Part shown: positions 34,160 to 44,452 of the stretch, piece by piece
Numbering within the stretch: position 1 is the stretch's first letter
Layout of the letters: every line of letters starts with the position of its first letter
Program-made: the position numbers and the translations under genes
The notes under the pieces: generated by a model
What the model was told of the DNA's origin: nothing
What the model saw: only the letters and a program-made list of their open reading frames with translations
Database searches by the model: none
Assembly (NCBI RefSeq): GCF_036172515.1
Contig: NZ_JAXKVW010000001.1
Coordinates: forward strand, 248,001-312,000
DNA length: 64,000 nt
Direction: 5' to 3'
From: Flexistipes sp.
GTDB taxonomy: Bacteria; Chrysiogenota; Deferribacteres; Deferribacterales; Flexistipitaceae

Positions 34160-36103
34160 ATGACACATAAAAATAAATATAAAACTCTGCTTGTGGGCAA
34201 CCCCAATGTGGGCAAGAGTGCCCTCTTTTATCAGCTTACAGGCAAATATGCTTCTGTTTCGAATTATCCCGGAACAACTGTGAGTATAACTTCAGGAAAA
34301 ATGAGTATCGGTGAACACCATGAAGTTGAGATTATAGACACACCGGGTTTTTACAATATGATGACGATAACCGAAGAGGAAAAGGTCACAAAGCAGATAA
34401 TTCTGGATGAAAACCCGGATGCTGTTGTCCATGTGGTTGATGCAAAAAATATTGAAAGAATGCTTCCTCTGACATTGCAGCTGATAGAGGCCGGTCTGCC
34501 CGTGATACTTGTGTTGAATATGTTTGACGAGCTGAAAAACCGAGGTATGGATATTCAAATTTCCCACCTTGAGCATGATTTGGGGATACCGGTTGTTGAG
34601 ACTGTGGCAATTAAGGGTCAGGGAGTTAGCAATCTTATTTCACGGATAACAAGTGTTGCAGAAGGACGGCATGCTTATGAGAAGCTGAATGTTAATTACG
34701 GTAAAAGCCTGGAAGAAAAAATTTCGGATGTACAGTCACTTATAAAAGGTGATTACTCAATTTCGAAAAGAAGTATAGCGCTTCTGGTTTTACAGAATGA
34801 CAGAGACACCCTGACATATATTAAGAATGAACCGCAATTTAATGAAATAAGTAAAATTGCTGAAGAAGGGGCGGCTGCAGAAGCAAGCTTATCTGTTTCA
34901 CATGTTTTGCATAATCTGGCATCATCAATCATAAAAGAGCATATAAAAAAAAGCACAAAGAAGCAGAAAAATTCTTTTCAGGGGTTTGTGGATAAAGTAA
35001 CGTTTCACCCTATATTCAGCCTTTTTATCGTCGCAATAATTCTTTATTATGGGTTTTATAAGTTTGTCGGTCAATTCGGAGCGGGTTTTCTTGTGGATTT
35101 GATTGAGGTCAACATTTTCGAGAATTACATAAACCCTTCCGTAAATAATTTCTTTCGAAGTATCCTGGGTGATACTGTATTTTTTAATCTATTTGCCGGT
35201 GAATACGGCATTATTACTTTGGGACTCAGGTACGCAATCGCTATTGTTTTGCCTGTTGTGTCAACGTTTTTCCTGCTTTTCTCTGTTATAGAGGATTCAG
35301 GTTATCTTGTAAGATTGTCCATGTCTCTGGACAAAATGTTTAAGAAGATAGGTCTTTCAGGCCGCTCTGTGATCCCCCTTATTCTGGGCTTGGGATGCGG
35401 TACAATGGCTACAATTGTTACCAGAACACTGGAGACAAAAAGGGAGCGTTTTGTTGTTACTTTTCTGCTGGCTCTGACCATACCGTGTTCTGCTCAGCTC
35501 GGTGTAATACTGGGTATTCTGGGTGTGTCTTTTACAGCTCTGTCTATCTGGTTTTTTACAATACTCATCATTTTTACACTTGCAGGATTTGTTCTCAATA
35601 GATACACCAAAGGAGAGCCTGCCACATTTTTTATGGAGATCCCCCCTATAAGATGGCCGAAAATCGGTAATGTTCTGGCAAAAACTTTTAACAGGCTTAA
35701 ATGGTATGCTTTGGAAGTTATCCCCATTTTTGTTTACGCCAGTATTCTGATTTGGGTGGGTAAAATAACCAAAATTTTCGAACTGCTGACGGGACTACTT
35801 GCTTATCCGGCAAACTGGGCAGGACTTCCGGATAAAATGGGCGAAATATTTTTATACGGTTTTTTCAGGAGAGATTTCGGGGCAGCCGGGATGTATGATC
35901 TGACTGATGTAATGACATTGAGAGAGCTGGTTGTGGCTACGGTAATCTTGACTCTGTTTGTACCGTGCATTGCACAGTTTTCCGTTATGATCAAGGAGAG
36001 GGGGACTAAAACTGCAGTTTTGATATTTTTGGCTGTTGTTCCCTTCGCATTTTTAGTTGGGATAATTCTTAATCAAATTTTATTATTCTGGGGGATGGCG
36101 TGA
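34160..36103 (+). CDS. feoB: Ferrous iron transporter FeoB
   Basis: FeoB imports Fe(II). The 647-residue protein has the N-terminal G domain with P-loop GNPNVGKSA (about 13-21), switch/G3 IDTPGFYN (about 59-66) and G4 NMFDE (about 119). A guanine-dissociation-inhibitor-like helical segment (about 170-270) follows, then a membrane domain of about eight to nine helices with the gate motif LGLGCGTMATIVTRTLETKRER (about 410-431) and SRxVIPL-type start. GGGAG precedes the ATG. The next gene encodes a FeoA domain, overlapping by 4 nt. Confidence 0.96.
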   Translation: MTHKNKYKTLLVGNPNVGKSALFYQLTGKYASVSNYPGTTVSITSGKMSIGEHHEVEIIDTPGFYNMMTITEEEKVTKQIILDENPDAVVHVVDAKNIERMLPLTLQLIEAGLPVILVLNMFDELKNRGMDIQISHLEHDLGIPVVETVAIKGQGVSNLISRITSVAEGRHAYEKLNVNYGKSLEEKISDVQSLIKGDYSISKRSIALLVLQNDRDTLTYIKNEPQFNEISKIAEEGAAAEASLSVSHVLHNLASSIIKEHIKKSTKKQKNSFQGFVDKVTFHPIFSLFIVAIILYYGFYKFVGQFGAGFLVDLIEVNIFENYINPSVNNFFRSILGDTVFFNLFAGEYGIITLGLRYAIAIVLPVVSTFFLLFSVIEDSGYLVRLSMSLDKMFKKIGLSGRSVIPLILGLGCGTMATIVTRTLETKRERFVVTFLLALTIPCSAQLGVILGILGVSFTALSIWFFTILIIFTLAGFVLNRYTKGEPATFFMEIPPIRWPKIGNVLAKTFNRLKWYALEVIPIFVYASILIWVGKITKIFELLTGLLAYPANWAGLPDKMGEIFLYGFFRRDFGAAGMYDLTDVMTLRELVVATVILTLFVPCIAQFSVMIKERGTKTAVLIFLAVVPFAFLVGIILNQILLFWGMA

Positions 36104-36396
36104 GAAAAAGAATGAGAAAGAGATTAGGGCAATCCAGCTCAGAAACTTCTGCTTATTCCGGCAGAATAAAACTTATTGAAGCTGTGATTGGTGAAAAATA
36201 TATTGTAGAAGGTATAGATAAAGATGACCCGTCAATATTGCGTAAGCTTTGTTCCATGGGTATATTGCCGGGAGTGGAAGTGATTGTCAGACGCAAACAA
36301 CCTACTATAATATTCGAGGTGTATCATAGCCGGTTTGCTGTCGATAAGCTGATAGGAGACAAAATTTATGTCAAACAGCTACACTCACATAGCTAA
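36100..36396 (+). CDS. FeoA-domain protein
   Basis: The 98-residue protein starts at GTG within the feoB stop region. After a basic lead of about 25 residues it has an SH3-like FeoA domain: KYIVEGID, LRKLCSMGILPGVEVIVRRKQPTIIFEVYHSRFAVDKLIGDKIYV. LxxMGilPG is the family signature. FeoA-type proteins support FeoB function. It overlaps the next gene by 29 nt. Confidence 0.93.
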   Translation: MRKRMRKRLGQSSSETSAYSGRIKLIEAVIGEKYIVEGIDKDDPSILRKLCSMGILPGVEVIVRRKQPTIIFEVYHSRFAVDKLIGDKIYVKQLHSHS

Positions 36397-36790
36397 AGTT
36401 GTCGAAAAACAGGGAAAAAACTTCATAAAAGTTGAAGTTGTTCCAATGAATGCATGTGCTTCCTGCTCGATTGCAAGCAGCTGCTGCGGTGGTGATGAGC
36501 TTTCAAACAAGAAGTACTTTGTGCTTTATAACAGTGTAAATGCGGAAGTTGGTGATGAAGTGGTTATTGCCATTTCTGCCAAAAGTCTTTTTAAATCTGT
36601 AATGGTGGTTTATGTTATTCCCATTATACTGCTTCTTGTTGTGGCAGGGATAAGCACAGCGTTTTTTGATAAGGATATTTATACGGCTGTTATCTCTCTT
36701 GGGTTTCTCGTATTGTATTTTGTCTTTATTAAAATTTTGATCGGCAGCGGCAGGAATCTGGATGTGAAGGTTGTTAGTAAAAATGCATAG
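36368..36790 (+). CDS. RseC/MucC-like Cys-rich membrane protein
   Basis: The 140-residue protein fits the SoxR-reducing/RseC family. An N-terminal cytoplasmic part has the cysteine cluster CASCSIASSCCGG (about 32-44). NKKYFVLYNSVNAEVGDEVVIAI and two membrane helices (about 78-97 and 103-122) follow. RseC proteins are linked to Fe-S or electron-transfer complexes. Here the link to feoB/feoA, by a 29-nt overlap, suggests a redox or iron-handling role. Confidence 0.82.
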   Translation: MSNSYTHIAKVVEKQGKNFIKVEVVPMNACASCSIASSCCGGDELSNKKYFVLYNSVNAEVGDEVVIAISAKSLFKSVMVVYVIPIILLLVVAGISTAFFDKDIYTAVISLGFLVLYFVFIKILIGSGRNLDVKVVSKNA

Positions 36791-36892
36791 AGATAGTCAA
36801 GTGGAGAGATGGATAAGTGGGGTAGTTTGTATATGATCTGAGCCATTTTTAACTCCCCCGCCATCTCAAGCATACTAAAACACAAAACCTCT

Positions 36893-37771
36893 TTACTTGT
36901 TAAAAATGTTTAAAATTTCCATATACTTTTCAGAAGTTTTATTGACAACATCCTGAGGCAGTTCCGGTCCCGGTGCCTTTTTATCCCAATCGAGCGTTTC
37001 AAGATAGTTGCGTACAAATTGTTTATCCATGCTGTTTTGCGGTTTACCCACTTCATATTCTCTTTCGTACCAGAATCTGGAAGAATCCGGGGTTAACACC
37101 TCATCTATAAGTATAATGTCACCGTTTTTAACACCAAATTCCAACTTTGTATCCGCAATTATAATTCCTTTTTTAAGGGCGAGATCTCTTGCAAATTCAT
37201 AGATGGATATTGTCAATTCCTTCAGCTTCTCAGCATTATCTTTACCCACTATTTCTATCATTTTATCAAAACTTATATTTTCGTCGTGATCGCCGATTTC
37301 CGCTTTTGTTGCAGGAGTGAATATAGGAGGCTCAAGCTTCTGGGATTCTTTGAGATTGCCGGGCAGTTTGATTCCGCAGACTTTTCCGGTTTTCAGATAA
37401 TCTTTCCATCCGGAGCCTGTTATATAACCTCTGACTACGCATTCCACCGGAAACGGATCGGCTTTCTCCACCAACATGCTTCGTCCGTTTAGAATATCGG
37501 AATATTGCCGGCATTCTTCGGGCATTTCATTAACATCTGTGGTTATAAGATGATTTTTAACGATTGATTTTGTCTGCTCAAACCAGAATTTGGAAAGCTG
37601 AGTCAAGACATACCCTTTTTGGGGAATCCCCGTGGGAAGTATTACGTCAAACGCCGAAATCCTGTCTGTAGTAACTATTAACAGTTTATCGCCCAAATCG
37701 TAGATGTCGCGTACTTTACCCCTTGCTGCAAGATCGAGATCGGTGAATTCTGTTTTTAAAACAATATTCAT
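36893..37771 (-). CDS. purC: SAICAR synthetase PurC
   Basis: PurC joins aspartate to CAIR in purine synthesis. The 292-residue protein has the family motifs [25 protein letters not shown] (about 17-41), [24 protein letters not shown] (about 102-125), [18 protein letters not shown] and [25 protein letters not shown]. This is the longer PurC type. GGAGG lies before the ATG. It is 16 nt from the CoA-disulfide reductase gene on the same strand. Confidence 0.97.
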   Translation of the reverse strand: MNIVLKTEFTDLDLAARGKVRDIYDLGDKLLIVTTDRISAFDVILPTGIPQKGYVLTQLSKFWFEQTKSIVKNHLITTDVNEMPEECRQYSDILNGRSMLVEKADPFPVECVVRGYITGSGWKDYLKTGKVCGIKLPGNLKESQKLEPPIFTPATKAEIGDHDENISFDKMIEIVGKDNAEKLKELTISIYEFARDLALKKGIIIADTKLEFGVKNGDIILIDEVLTPDSSRFWYEREYEVGKPQNSMDKQFVRNYLETLDWDKKAPGPELPQDVVNKTSEKYMEILNIFNK

Positions 37772-37787
37772 CTTTTCCTCCGGTTTA

Positions 37788-39443
37788 TCATAACTTTTTA
37801 AATCGCTTTAATGCTTCCAGTCCACCCAGTATATTATACGCTTCAAATCCGTAATAACGTAAGATTTTTGCAGCAATATAACCTCTGAAACCCACAGCAC
37901 AATATACATATATAACTTTTGTTTTGTCCAGATTTTTCAAACCCTCCCTCAAATTTTTAAGAGGGATGTTCTCAGCTTTCTCATGGTGATACTGCCTGTA
38001 TTCTGCAGGAGTTCTCACATCAAGTATTTCAGTAATGTCTTCTTTATTTTTGTAAGTTGCCAAAAATTTTTGCGGTGATATACCGTATCCGGTTCCTCTT
38101 ACTTCATTTGAAGCGACATAGCCGGATAAGTTTATTATATCTTTTGCTGCTCCGTGGGGGGGAGAGTAACAGAACTCAAGCTGTTCCAGATCAGTCACTT
38201 TAAGACCGGCATAAATCGCCGTTGAGATTATGTCTATTCGCCTTGTTACACCTTCAGTTCCTGAAGCAGATGCCCCTAAAATTTTACCGGAATCTTTGTC
38301 AAAAATAAGTTTTAGAAAAATAAATTTTGGGTTCGGGTAATATTCGGCGTGATCACTGTTTTCAACATAAATATAATCAGGGTTGAAGCCGTGCTGTTTT
38401 GCCCCTTCATAAGTCAAGCCTGTTCTGGCCACACATGCATTTTCGAAACTTACGACACTTGTACCGATAACACCGCTAAATTTCAGATCTCCGCCGGCCG
38501 CATTGCATCCGGCTGTCCTGCCCTCTTTGTTTGCCGGTACTGCCAGAGGAAGAAGGCAGTTTTTACCCGTAATGATATTTTTCTTTTCCACCACATCACC
38601 GGCAGCATAAATATCCTGTATTGATGTTTCCATTTTTTCGTTGACTATTATACCACCCAGTGATCCGATTTCTATCCCTGCGGTCGCTGCAAGCTTGGTG
38701 TCGGGCTTTACACCTGTGGAGACGATCAAAAGATCTGTTTCAATCTTTGTGCCGTCATCCAGCTTTATTAGCTGCTTATTGTCATTTTTAATACACTCAG
38801 TTGCCTTTCTTCCTGAGACAATGTTAATGCCTGAAGTTTTCATTGTTTCAGATATTTTTAAGGCAGTTTCAGGTTCAAAGCCGGGCAGAATATGAGGGAG
38901 GGCTTCGATGACAGTTACATCAAGGTTACAGTTTTTTAGTGCTTCGGCTGTTTCCACTCCGATATAACCGCCGCCTATTATGACTGCCTTGTTGGGATTA
39001 TATGCTTTAATATTTTCAATTATATTATCCATTTGTGTAACTGTACGGAGCATAAAAAAATCCGATTCATTCAAACCTTTTACCGGAGGGATTACTGGTT
39101 CAGCGCCGTTTGCCAGAATCAGCCTGTCGTAATCTATATAGTCCGGCTTTCCATGAGAAAGGGTTTTTATTTGCTTTCTGGTGGTGTCTATTTGAACAGC
39201 TTCGGTATTTACCAAAACCTTTACATTAAAACGCTGTCCGAAAGATTCCGGTGTATGTAAAAGTAGTTTATCTCTTTGGGGAATTAAACCTCCGAGATGA
39301 TAAGGGAGACCGCAGTTGGCGTAGGAGATATATTCTCCCTTCTCAATTAATGTAATTTCAGCATTTTCATCGGTACGCCTGGCTTTTGCCGCTGCTGTTG
39401 CCCCGGCAGCAACTCCGCCCACAACAACTATTTTATTGGTCAT
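37788..39443 (-). CDS. CoA-disulfide reductase with C-terminal rhodanese domain
   Basis: The 551-residue protein is a flavin disulfide reductase: FAD site [17 protein letters not shown] (about 6-22), the single active Cys in SYANCGLPY (about 39-47), NAD site [16 protein letters not shown] (about 150-165) and the YAAGDV segment. The C-terminal rhodanese domain (about 455-550) has the active-site loop CAVGFRG. This is the CoADR-RHD type, thought to reduce CoA or polysulfides. Start is the ATG at 39443, with GGGGAAGG upstream, which overlaps mtaB by 11 nt. Confidence 0.93.
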   Translation of the reverse strand: MTNKIVVVGGVAAGATAAAKARRTDENAEITLIEKGEYISYANCGLPYHLGGLIPQRDKLLLHTPESFGQRFNVKVLVNTEAVQIDTTRKQIKTLSHGKPDYIDYDRLILANGAEPVIPPVKGLNESDFFMLRTVTQMDNIIENIKAYNPNKAVIIGGGYIGVETAEALKNCNLDVTVIEALPHILPGFEPETALKISETMKTSGINIVSGRKATECIKNDNKQLIKLDDGTKIETDLLIVSTGVKPDTKLAATAGIEIGSLGGIIVNEKMETSIQDIYAAGDVVEKKNIITGKNCLLPLAVPANKEGRTAGCNAAGGDLKFSGVIGTSVVSFENACVARTGLTYEGAKQHGFNPDYIYVENSDHAEYYPNPKFIFLKLIFDKDSGKILGASASGTEGVTRRIDIISTAIYAGLKVTDLEQLEFCYSPPHGAAKDIINLSGYVASNEVRGTGYGISPQKFLATYKNKEDITEILDVRTPAEYRQYHHEKAENIPLKNLREGLKNLDKTKVIYVYCAVGFRGYIAAKILRYYGFEAYNILGGLEALKRFKKL

Positions 39444-40716
39444 CAATTACCTTCCCCATTAAAGATCCGTCTATATTAATGCCGATAATATGCGCATGAA
39501 CAAACGTATTTTTTTCAGCATAATTCAACAAATTAACTGTCAAATAACTGTCTGTCAAACCTTTCCCGTCAGATTCAACAAGTACACGTACTTTTTTGCC
39601 AAAATATTTTTTTGAATATGAAAATTTCAAATCTTCACTTACATCTCTTAAAAATTTTGCTCTTTCTTTTCTTATTTTTGGGGGTACTACATCTTTCATC
39701 CCGGCGGCCTTTGTTCCTTTTCTTTCTGAATAAGGGAAAACATGGATATAGCCGAAATTCATGTGATAAAGATTATAAACAGTGTTATCAAAATCTTCTT
39801 TCGTTTCGGAAGGAAAGCCCACTATCACATCGGTTCCGATATTTACATCTTGCAGTCTGCTGCGTATTTTTTTAATAGTCTGGCTAAATTCGCTAACGGT
39901 ATACTTTCTGTTCATAAGATATAAAATTTTATCTGTTGCGGATTGTATTGGTATGTGAAGATGGCGGCAAATTTTGCGCGGATATTTTTCAAAAAGATTT
40001 ATGAGTTTATCGTCAATTTCAGTCACCTCGATTGATGATAGCCGGATACGAAAGTCTCCCTGCAGCTGAACCAGCTCTTCAACCAGTTCAGAAAAACTGA
40101 CATGTGCATCTTTTCCGTAATTGCCTATGTGAATTCCCACAAGCACTACTTCTCTGTAGCCCTCTTTTAGTTTTTCTTCGAATTCGGCTTTTATACTCTT
40201 AGGATCTCTGCTTTTTAAGTTTCCTCTGGCAAAAGGGATTATACAGTATGAACAATAAGAGTCACACCCATCCTGTATTTTTATAAATGCTCTGGTTTTG
40301 CCGGCTGAGCCTGCTGTACCTTTATTTTTAATTATCGTGTTTTTAGCATTTTCCCCACTGCCTTCGTTACCGATATATTGAAAAAGATCTTCCTTATGTT
40401 TATTGGGAACTATTATGTCTGAATCTTCGAGATTGTTTTCAATCTCCGGCAGGCAGCCGGTGGTGACAATGGTAACATCAGGTTGATTCTTCTTAATTTT
40501 ACGAATTAAGCTGTGGAATTTTTTATCTGCTTTATCGGTTACGGTGCATGAGTTGATAACAACTATATCGGTGTGTTTTAGATCCTCTGATACGGTATAC
40601 CCTGAATTTAAAGCTTCTTCCTTCAGGTTGTCTATTTCTACTTGATTTACTTTACATCCGAATGTATAAAAGAAAATTCTTTTTGTCATTTTATCGTATT
40701 GAACTTTTGTATTCAT
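39433..40716 (-). CDS. mtaB: tRNA t6A37 methylthiotransferase MtaB
   Basis: MtaB adds the methylthio group to N6-threonylcarbamoyladenosine in tRNA. The 427-residue protein has the N-terminal UPF0004 domain (FYTFGCKVNQVE, about 14-25), the radical-SAM motif CDSYCSYC (about 150-157) in the central domain, and a C-terminal TRAM-like region. The N-terminal cluster Cys residues are present (C20, C57, C91 approximately). The second ATG at 40689 is also possible. It overlaps the reductase gene by 11 nt. Confidence 0.93.
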   Translation of the reverse strand: MNTKVQYDKMTKRIFFYTFGCKVNQVEIDNLKEEALNSGYTVSEDLKHTDIVVINSCTVTDKADKKFHSLIRKIKKNQPDVTIVTTGCLPEIENNLEDSDIIVPNKHKEDLFQYIGNEGSGENAKNTIIKNKGTAGSAGKTRAFIKIQDGCDSYCSYCIIPFARGNLKSRDPKSIKAEFEEKLKEGYREVVLVGIHIGNYGKDAHVSFSELVEELVQLQGDFRIRLSSIEVTEIDDKLINLFEKYPRKICRHLHIPIQSATDKILYLMNRKYTVSEFSQTIKKIRSRLQDVNIGTDVIVGFPSETKEDFDNTVYNLYHMNFGYIHVFPYSERKGTKAAGMKDVVPPKIRKERAKFLRDVSEDLKFSYSKKYFGKKVRVLVESDGKGLTDSYLTVNLLNYAEKNTFVHAHIIGINIDGSLMGKVIDDQ

Positions 40717-40766
40717 TGACTATCTTATCTATTATCCCCTGTAGGTTCCACATAAAGAATGGAAAG

Positions 40767-40790
40767 AGCGCCTTTAAAAGGCGCTTTTTT
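40767..40790 (+). terminator. Isolated intrinsic terminator before glnD
   Basis: AGCGCCTTT (40767-40775) and AAAGGCGCT (40777-40785) form a stem followed by a T run to 40790 on the plus strand. It lies between the divergent mtaB and glnD genes, so it does not end any annotated gene. It would stop a short plus-strand transcript 140 nt before glnD. Confidence 0.75.
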
Positions 40791-40930
40791 CTTTTACACC
40801 GCAATATATATTAATGTATAAAAAAGTGAAGGTTTTTTTAAAAGGAAACTAAACCGTAACAGTTCATTCCTTTATTGAAAAATTTGGAATAAAAAGATAA
40901 AGAAGGTAATTGAGTTCATTTAGGAGAAAT

Positions 40931-43522
40931 ATGAAGACTAAGACGATAAATCAGCTGAAGAAGGAATATTGGGACGAATGGAATAAAATCAGGAAAAGCA
41001 GGCATAACTACACCAGCTCGTTCGAACTTTTAAACAGTCTTACTGTTATAGCTGACAGGATTGTCAGGGAAATTGCCGATTATTCCGGAGCTCCCAGCCA
41101 AAATGTATGCATTGTTGCTCTGGGCGGTTATGCACGTTGTGAGATGGCCCCATATTCGGATATAGATCTCTTAATTCTCCATAAAGGGGAATTAACACCA
41201 TCGCAGGAGGAATTTCTGCAGACATTTGCCACATCAATGTGGGACCTCAAACTGCTGCCGGGGATACAGATTAAAGAATTAAATGAAATACAGCAGTCAG
41301 CGCTGGACGATGAGATAGTAAAAACTTCCTTTATGGATAACAGGCTTGTCATGGGGGATAATAACCTTTACGAAGACTTTAAAAATATACTGAAATTGAA
41401 GGTTATCGGCCGGGGAAAAAAAGAATTTTTGATTCTGAAAATCTCTGAAGTAAGGCGCCGCTCAAAAAAATACAGAGATTCCATCTACAGACTTGAGCCC
41501 AATATTAAAGAAGGCGGCGGCGGGATTAGAGATTTGAATACAATATACTGGATTACAAAAACGTTATACGGTTCCTCAGATTTGGACTATCTCATAAAAC
41601 AACGGATAATATCGGTCAAAGATTATGAAAAACTGAGAAAATGTGCCGACTTTCTTTTCAGGGTGAGGTGTGAGCTTCACTATTTCCACGGACGGAAATA
41701 TGATGTTTTGAACCTTGAATCCCAAAAGGCCGTGGCAAGTGAACTGGGATACAGTGACAGTGCAAATGTACTGGCAGTGGAGCAGTTTCTCAAAGATTAT
41801 TATATTGCAGCACGTACGATTGCCGATATATCTGAAACCATTTTGGAATCAACAATATCAAAAATTACCCCTAAACATCCGAATGCCGTTACCAAACCGG
41901 TCTCTCTTGGGTACGGATTTTATAAGTATAACAGATATCTGAGTGTTGACAGTTCCGAAATATTTAAAAAAGATCCTTTAAAGCTGCTCAAAATTTTTAA
42001 AATTGCCACGGAAAAAGGATTGAGATTGTCCGATGCCGCCATGCATCTAATTCGCGAAAATCTGTATTTGATTGATGAAGCATATGTGAAAAAATACGGG
42101 AGGTATTTCCTGTATATTATAAGTAATTTTCCCAAGTCAGCCAAAACCGTTAATAAACTGATAAAAACAGGCGTGTTTTTTCAGTTTATTCCGGAATTTA
42201 AACACATTGTGTGCAAAGCGCAGTTTGATATGTATCATTATTATACAGTCGATGAGCATACAGTTATCGCTTTAAGGCATATTGATGATCTGGCAAGTAC
42301 TCTGCCGTTCAGGTATCATGTTTACCAGGAAGTCTTTAAATCTCTGGAAAGGAGGGATCTGCTTGCTCTTGTCATCCTATTGCACGATATCGGTAAGGGG
42401 CAGGGTAAAAACCATTCGGAGCTTGGAGCCAAAATGGCTGTTGGTATTTGCAAAAGACTCGGCCTGAATATGGATGAATCGGATGTTGTATCCTCCTTGG
42501 TAAGACATCATTTGCTGATGAGTCATATTTCTCAGCGCAGAGACCTTCATGATATTGAAGTCATAAATCATTTTATCAGCTATTTTGATGATGAAGAGGA
42601 TATAAAACTGCTGTATCTGCTTACTTACGCCGATATGAATGCAGTGGGCGGGCAGGTTTTTAGCGAATGGAAAAACATGCTTCTAACCGAATTGTATGAA
42701 AAATCCATTAAAGCTCTTTCAGCAGAGAGTCTCACGGCAGAATTTGATGCAGTTGTTGCCAGGAAGAAGAGAAAAATCTCCGAGCGTTATGAAAACAGAG
42801 ATTTTGTCAATTATGCCCTGAATTCCATGGATGATGAATATGTTTATTCCAATAAATTGAAACATATTTACCGGCATCTTGGCATGATTTTACAGCTCAG
42901 TACGGTTAATAATGTTTTGGTGGTATCTGAAAAAAGGGACGACTTGAAGTGTGTGGAGTTTACTGTATGCACATATGATTTTATCGGTCTGCTAAGAAAG
43001 CTTGCCGGTGTATTTTCCCTGTATGATATGAATATTCTGGGAGCCCAGATTTATACCTTTGACAATAATATAGCTATCGATACCATTCAGGTTTCAAATA
43101 TCAAAGAGCACACCGGAATCATTGATGAAAAATCCAGTAAAATTCAGGAAACGATTAAAAAGGTCATTAACCATGAGCTGGAGATAGAAAAGCTGCTTGA
43201 GGAGAAAACAGAGAGTTTTCTTTCAGGCGGTAAAAAGAGTGTAACAAAGCAGGCTGATAAGATTGTTTTCGACAATGATATATCAACCCTTTATACAGTT
43301 GTGGACGTTTATACGGAGGATAAAGTGGGGTTGCTGTATAATTTGCTTACCGTTTTTGAAAAGATGCATATTAACGTGGTAAAAGCCAAGATTTCAACGG
43401 ATGTGGACAGAGTTGTGGATTCCTTTTACATTATAGACAAAAATAAAAACAAGGTAACAAGTGATTCGGAGATCAGCAGAATAAAAACCAGGTTAATGAA
43501 AATATTAAAAGAAACCGGGTAA
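40931..43522 (+). CDS. glnD: PII uridylyltransferase/uridylyl-removing enzyme GlnD
   Basis: GlnD senses glutamine and modifies PII. The 863-residue protein has the nucleotidyltransferase motif LGGYARCEMAPYSDIDLLIL (residues about 63-82). The HD phosphohydrolase region has HLLL-type VILLHDIGKG (about 479-488) and the H-rich LVRHHLLM. Two ACT domains (about 680-755 and 790-860) sit at the C-terminus. Start is the ATG at 40931, preceded by AGGAG; an upstream TTG reading is weaker. The last codons lie inside a terminator hairpin. Confidence 0.96.
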   Translation: MKTKTINQLKKEYWDEWNKIRKSRHNYTSSFELLNSLTVIADRIVREIADYSGAPSQNVCIVALGGYARCEMAPYSDIDLLILHKGELTPSQEEFLQTFATSMWDLKLLPGIQIKELNEIQQSALDDEIVKTSFMDNRLVMGDNNLYEDFKNILKLKVIGRGKKEFLILKISEVRRRSKKYRDSIYRLEPNIKEGGGGIRDLNTIYWITKTLYGSSDLDYLIKQRIISVKDYEKLRKCADFLFRVRCELHYFHGRKYDVLNLESQKAVASELGYSDSANVLAVEQFLKDYYIAARTIADISETILESTISKITPKHPNAVTKPVSLGYGFYKYNRYLSVDSSEIFKKDPLKLLKIFKIATEKGLRLSDAAMHLIRENLYLIDEAYVKKYGRYFLYIISNFPKSAKTVNKLIKTGVFFQFIPEFKHIVCKAQFDMYHYYTVDEHTVIALRHIDDLASTLPFRYHVYQEVFKSLERRDLLALVILLHDIGKGQGKNHSELGAKMAVGICKRLGLNMDESDVVSSLVRHHLLMSHISQRRDLHDIEVINHFISYFDDEEDIKLLYLLTYADMNAVGGQVFSEWKNMLLTELYEKSIKALSAESLTAEFDAVVARKKRKISERYENRDFVNYALNSMDDEYVYSNKLKHIYRHLGMILQLSTVNNVLVVSEKRDDLKCVEFTVCTYDFIGLLRKLAGVFSLYDMNILGAQIYTFDNNIAIDTIQVSNIKEHTGIIDEKSSKIQETIKKVINHELEIEKLLEEKTESFLSGGKKSVTKQADKIVFDNDISTLYTVVDVYTEDKVGLLYNLLTVFEKMHINVVKAKISTDVDRVVDSFYIIDKNKNKVTSDSEISRIKTRLMKILKETG

Positions 43523-43543
43523 TTTACCCGGTTTCTTTATTTT
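43511..43543. terminator. Bidirectional terminator between glnD and secF
   Basis: GAAACCGGGTAA (43511-43522) pairs with TTACCCGGTTTC (43524-43535) and is flanked by T-rich sequence on the plus side and A-rich sequence on the other. It includes the glnD stop and touches the end of the convergent secF gene, so it can serve both. Confidence 0.85.
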
Positions 43544-44441
43544 GGCCTTTATATTCTTTATAGAAGAAAACCAGAGAGCTGGCAACACCTATAGATGAAT
43601 AAGTTCCTATTATAATGCCTATGAGCAGTGCAAATGCAAATCCGTGAATAACCTCTCCTCCGAAAAGATAAAGGGACAGGACGGCCAGAAGGGTTGTAAA
43701 TGAAGTCAACAATGTTCTGCTCAGTGTCTGGTTAATACTTTTGTTCATAAGTTCTTTTAAGGAGACCTTTTTCCCGCCGGAGGCTTTTATAGTTTCCCTG
43801 ATTCTGTCAAAAACAACAATTGTGTCGTTAAGGGAATACCCCACAATAGTTAATACAGCGGCAATTATAGGCAGGTTTATCTCCATGCCAGCCAGGCTGA
43901 ATATACCGAGAGTAATGAGCACATCGTGAAAAAGTGCTATAACGGCGGCCAGGGAATATGTGAACTCAAATCTGAGTGAAATGTAGATAAGAATTCCAAT
44001 AAGAGCGTATAAAACAGCCATGGTTGCTTTATTTTTAAGCTGTGCTCCCACCTGCGGTCCAACCTGCTCAACCCGGACTATTTTGAAACTTCCTTTTTCA
44101 AATGTCTGGGTAAGTGAATTTTGGATACTATCCGAAACCTTCTGAAGATCTTTGCTGGTTTTTTCAACCCTGATCAAAACTTCTTTTTCATTGCCGAAGT
44201 TCTGAATAACTACTTCACCTATATCCAGTTTCTCCATTGAAGTTCTTATTTTTGTGAGATCCGGTGCATTGTCAAACCTTGCCTGCACCAGTGTCCCTCC
44301 GGCGAAGTCTATACCGTAATTAAATCCTTTTACAAAAATTATTCCAAGACTTGCTATTACGACAACTGCAGATATCAGCAGGAATTTCTTTGAAAAGGAT
44401 AAAAAATCTATTTTTGTGTTATGCTTAATTACTTCAAACAT
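43524..44441 (-). CDS. secF: Protein translocase subunit SecF
   Basis: SecF works with SecD to drive export of proteins with the proton gradient. The 305-residue protein has six membrane helices: helix 1 near 20-38, a periplasmic P4 loop, and then five helices from about 130. The signature YGIDFAGGTLVQ (about 42-53) and the VGYSLNDTIVVFDRIRE segment (about 195-211) are clear. GAGGAG precedes the ATG. Gap to secD is 11 nt. Confidence 0.97.
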   Translation of the reverse strand: MFEVIKHNTKIDFLSFSKKFLLISAVVVIASLGIIFVKGFNYGIDFAGGTLVQARFDNAPDLTKIRTSMEKLDIGEVVIQNFGNEKEVLIRVEKTSKDLQKVSDSIQNSLTQTFEKGSFKIVRVEQVGPQVGAQLKNKATMAVLYALIGILIYISLRFEFTYSLAAVIALFHDVLITLGIFSLAGMEINLPIIAAVLTIVGYSLNDTIVVFDRIRETIKASGGKKVSLKELMNKSINQTLSRTLLTSFTTLLAVLSLYLFGGEVIHGFAFALLIGIIIGTYSSIGVASSLVFFYKEYKGQNKETG

Positions 44442-44452
44442 TTACCACTCCT

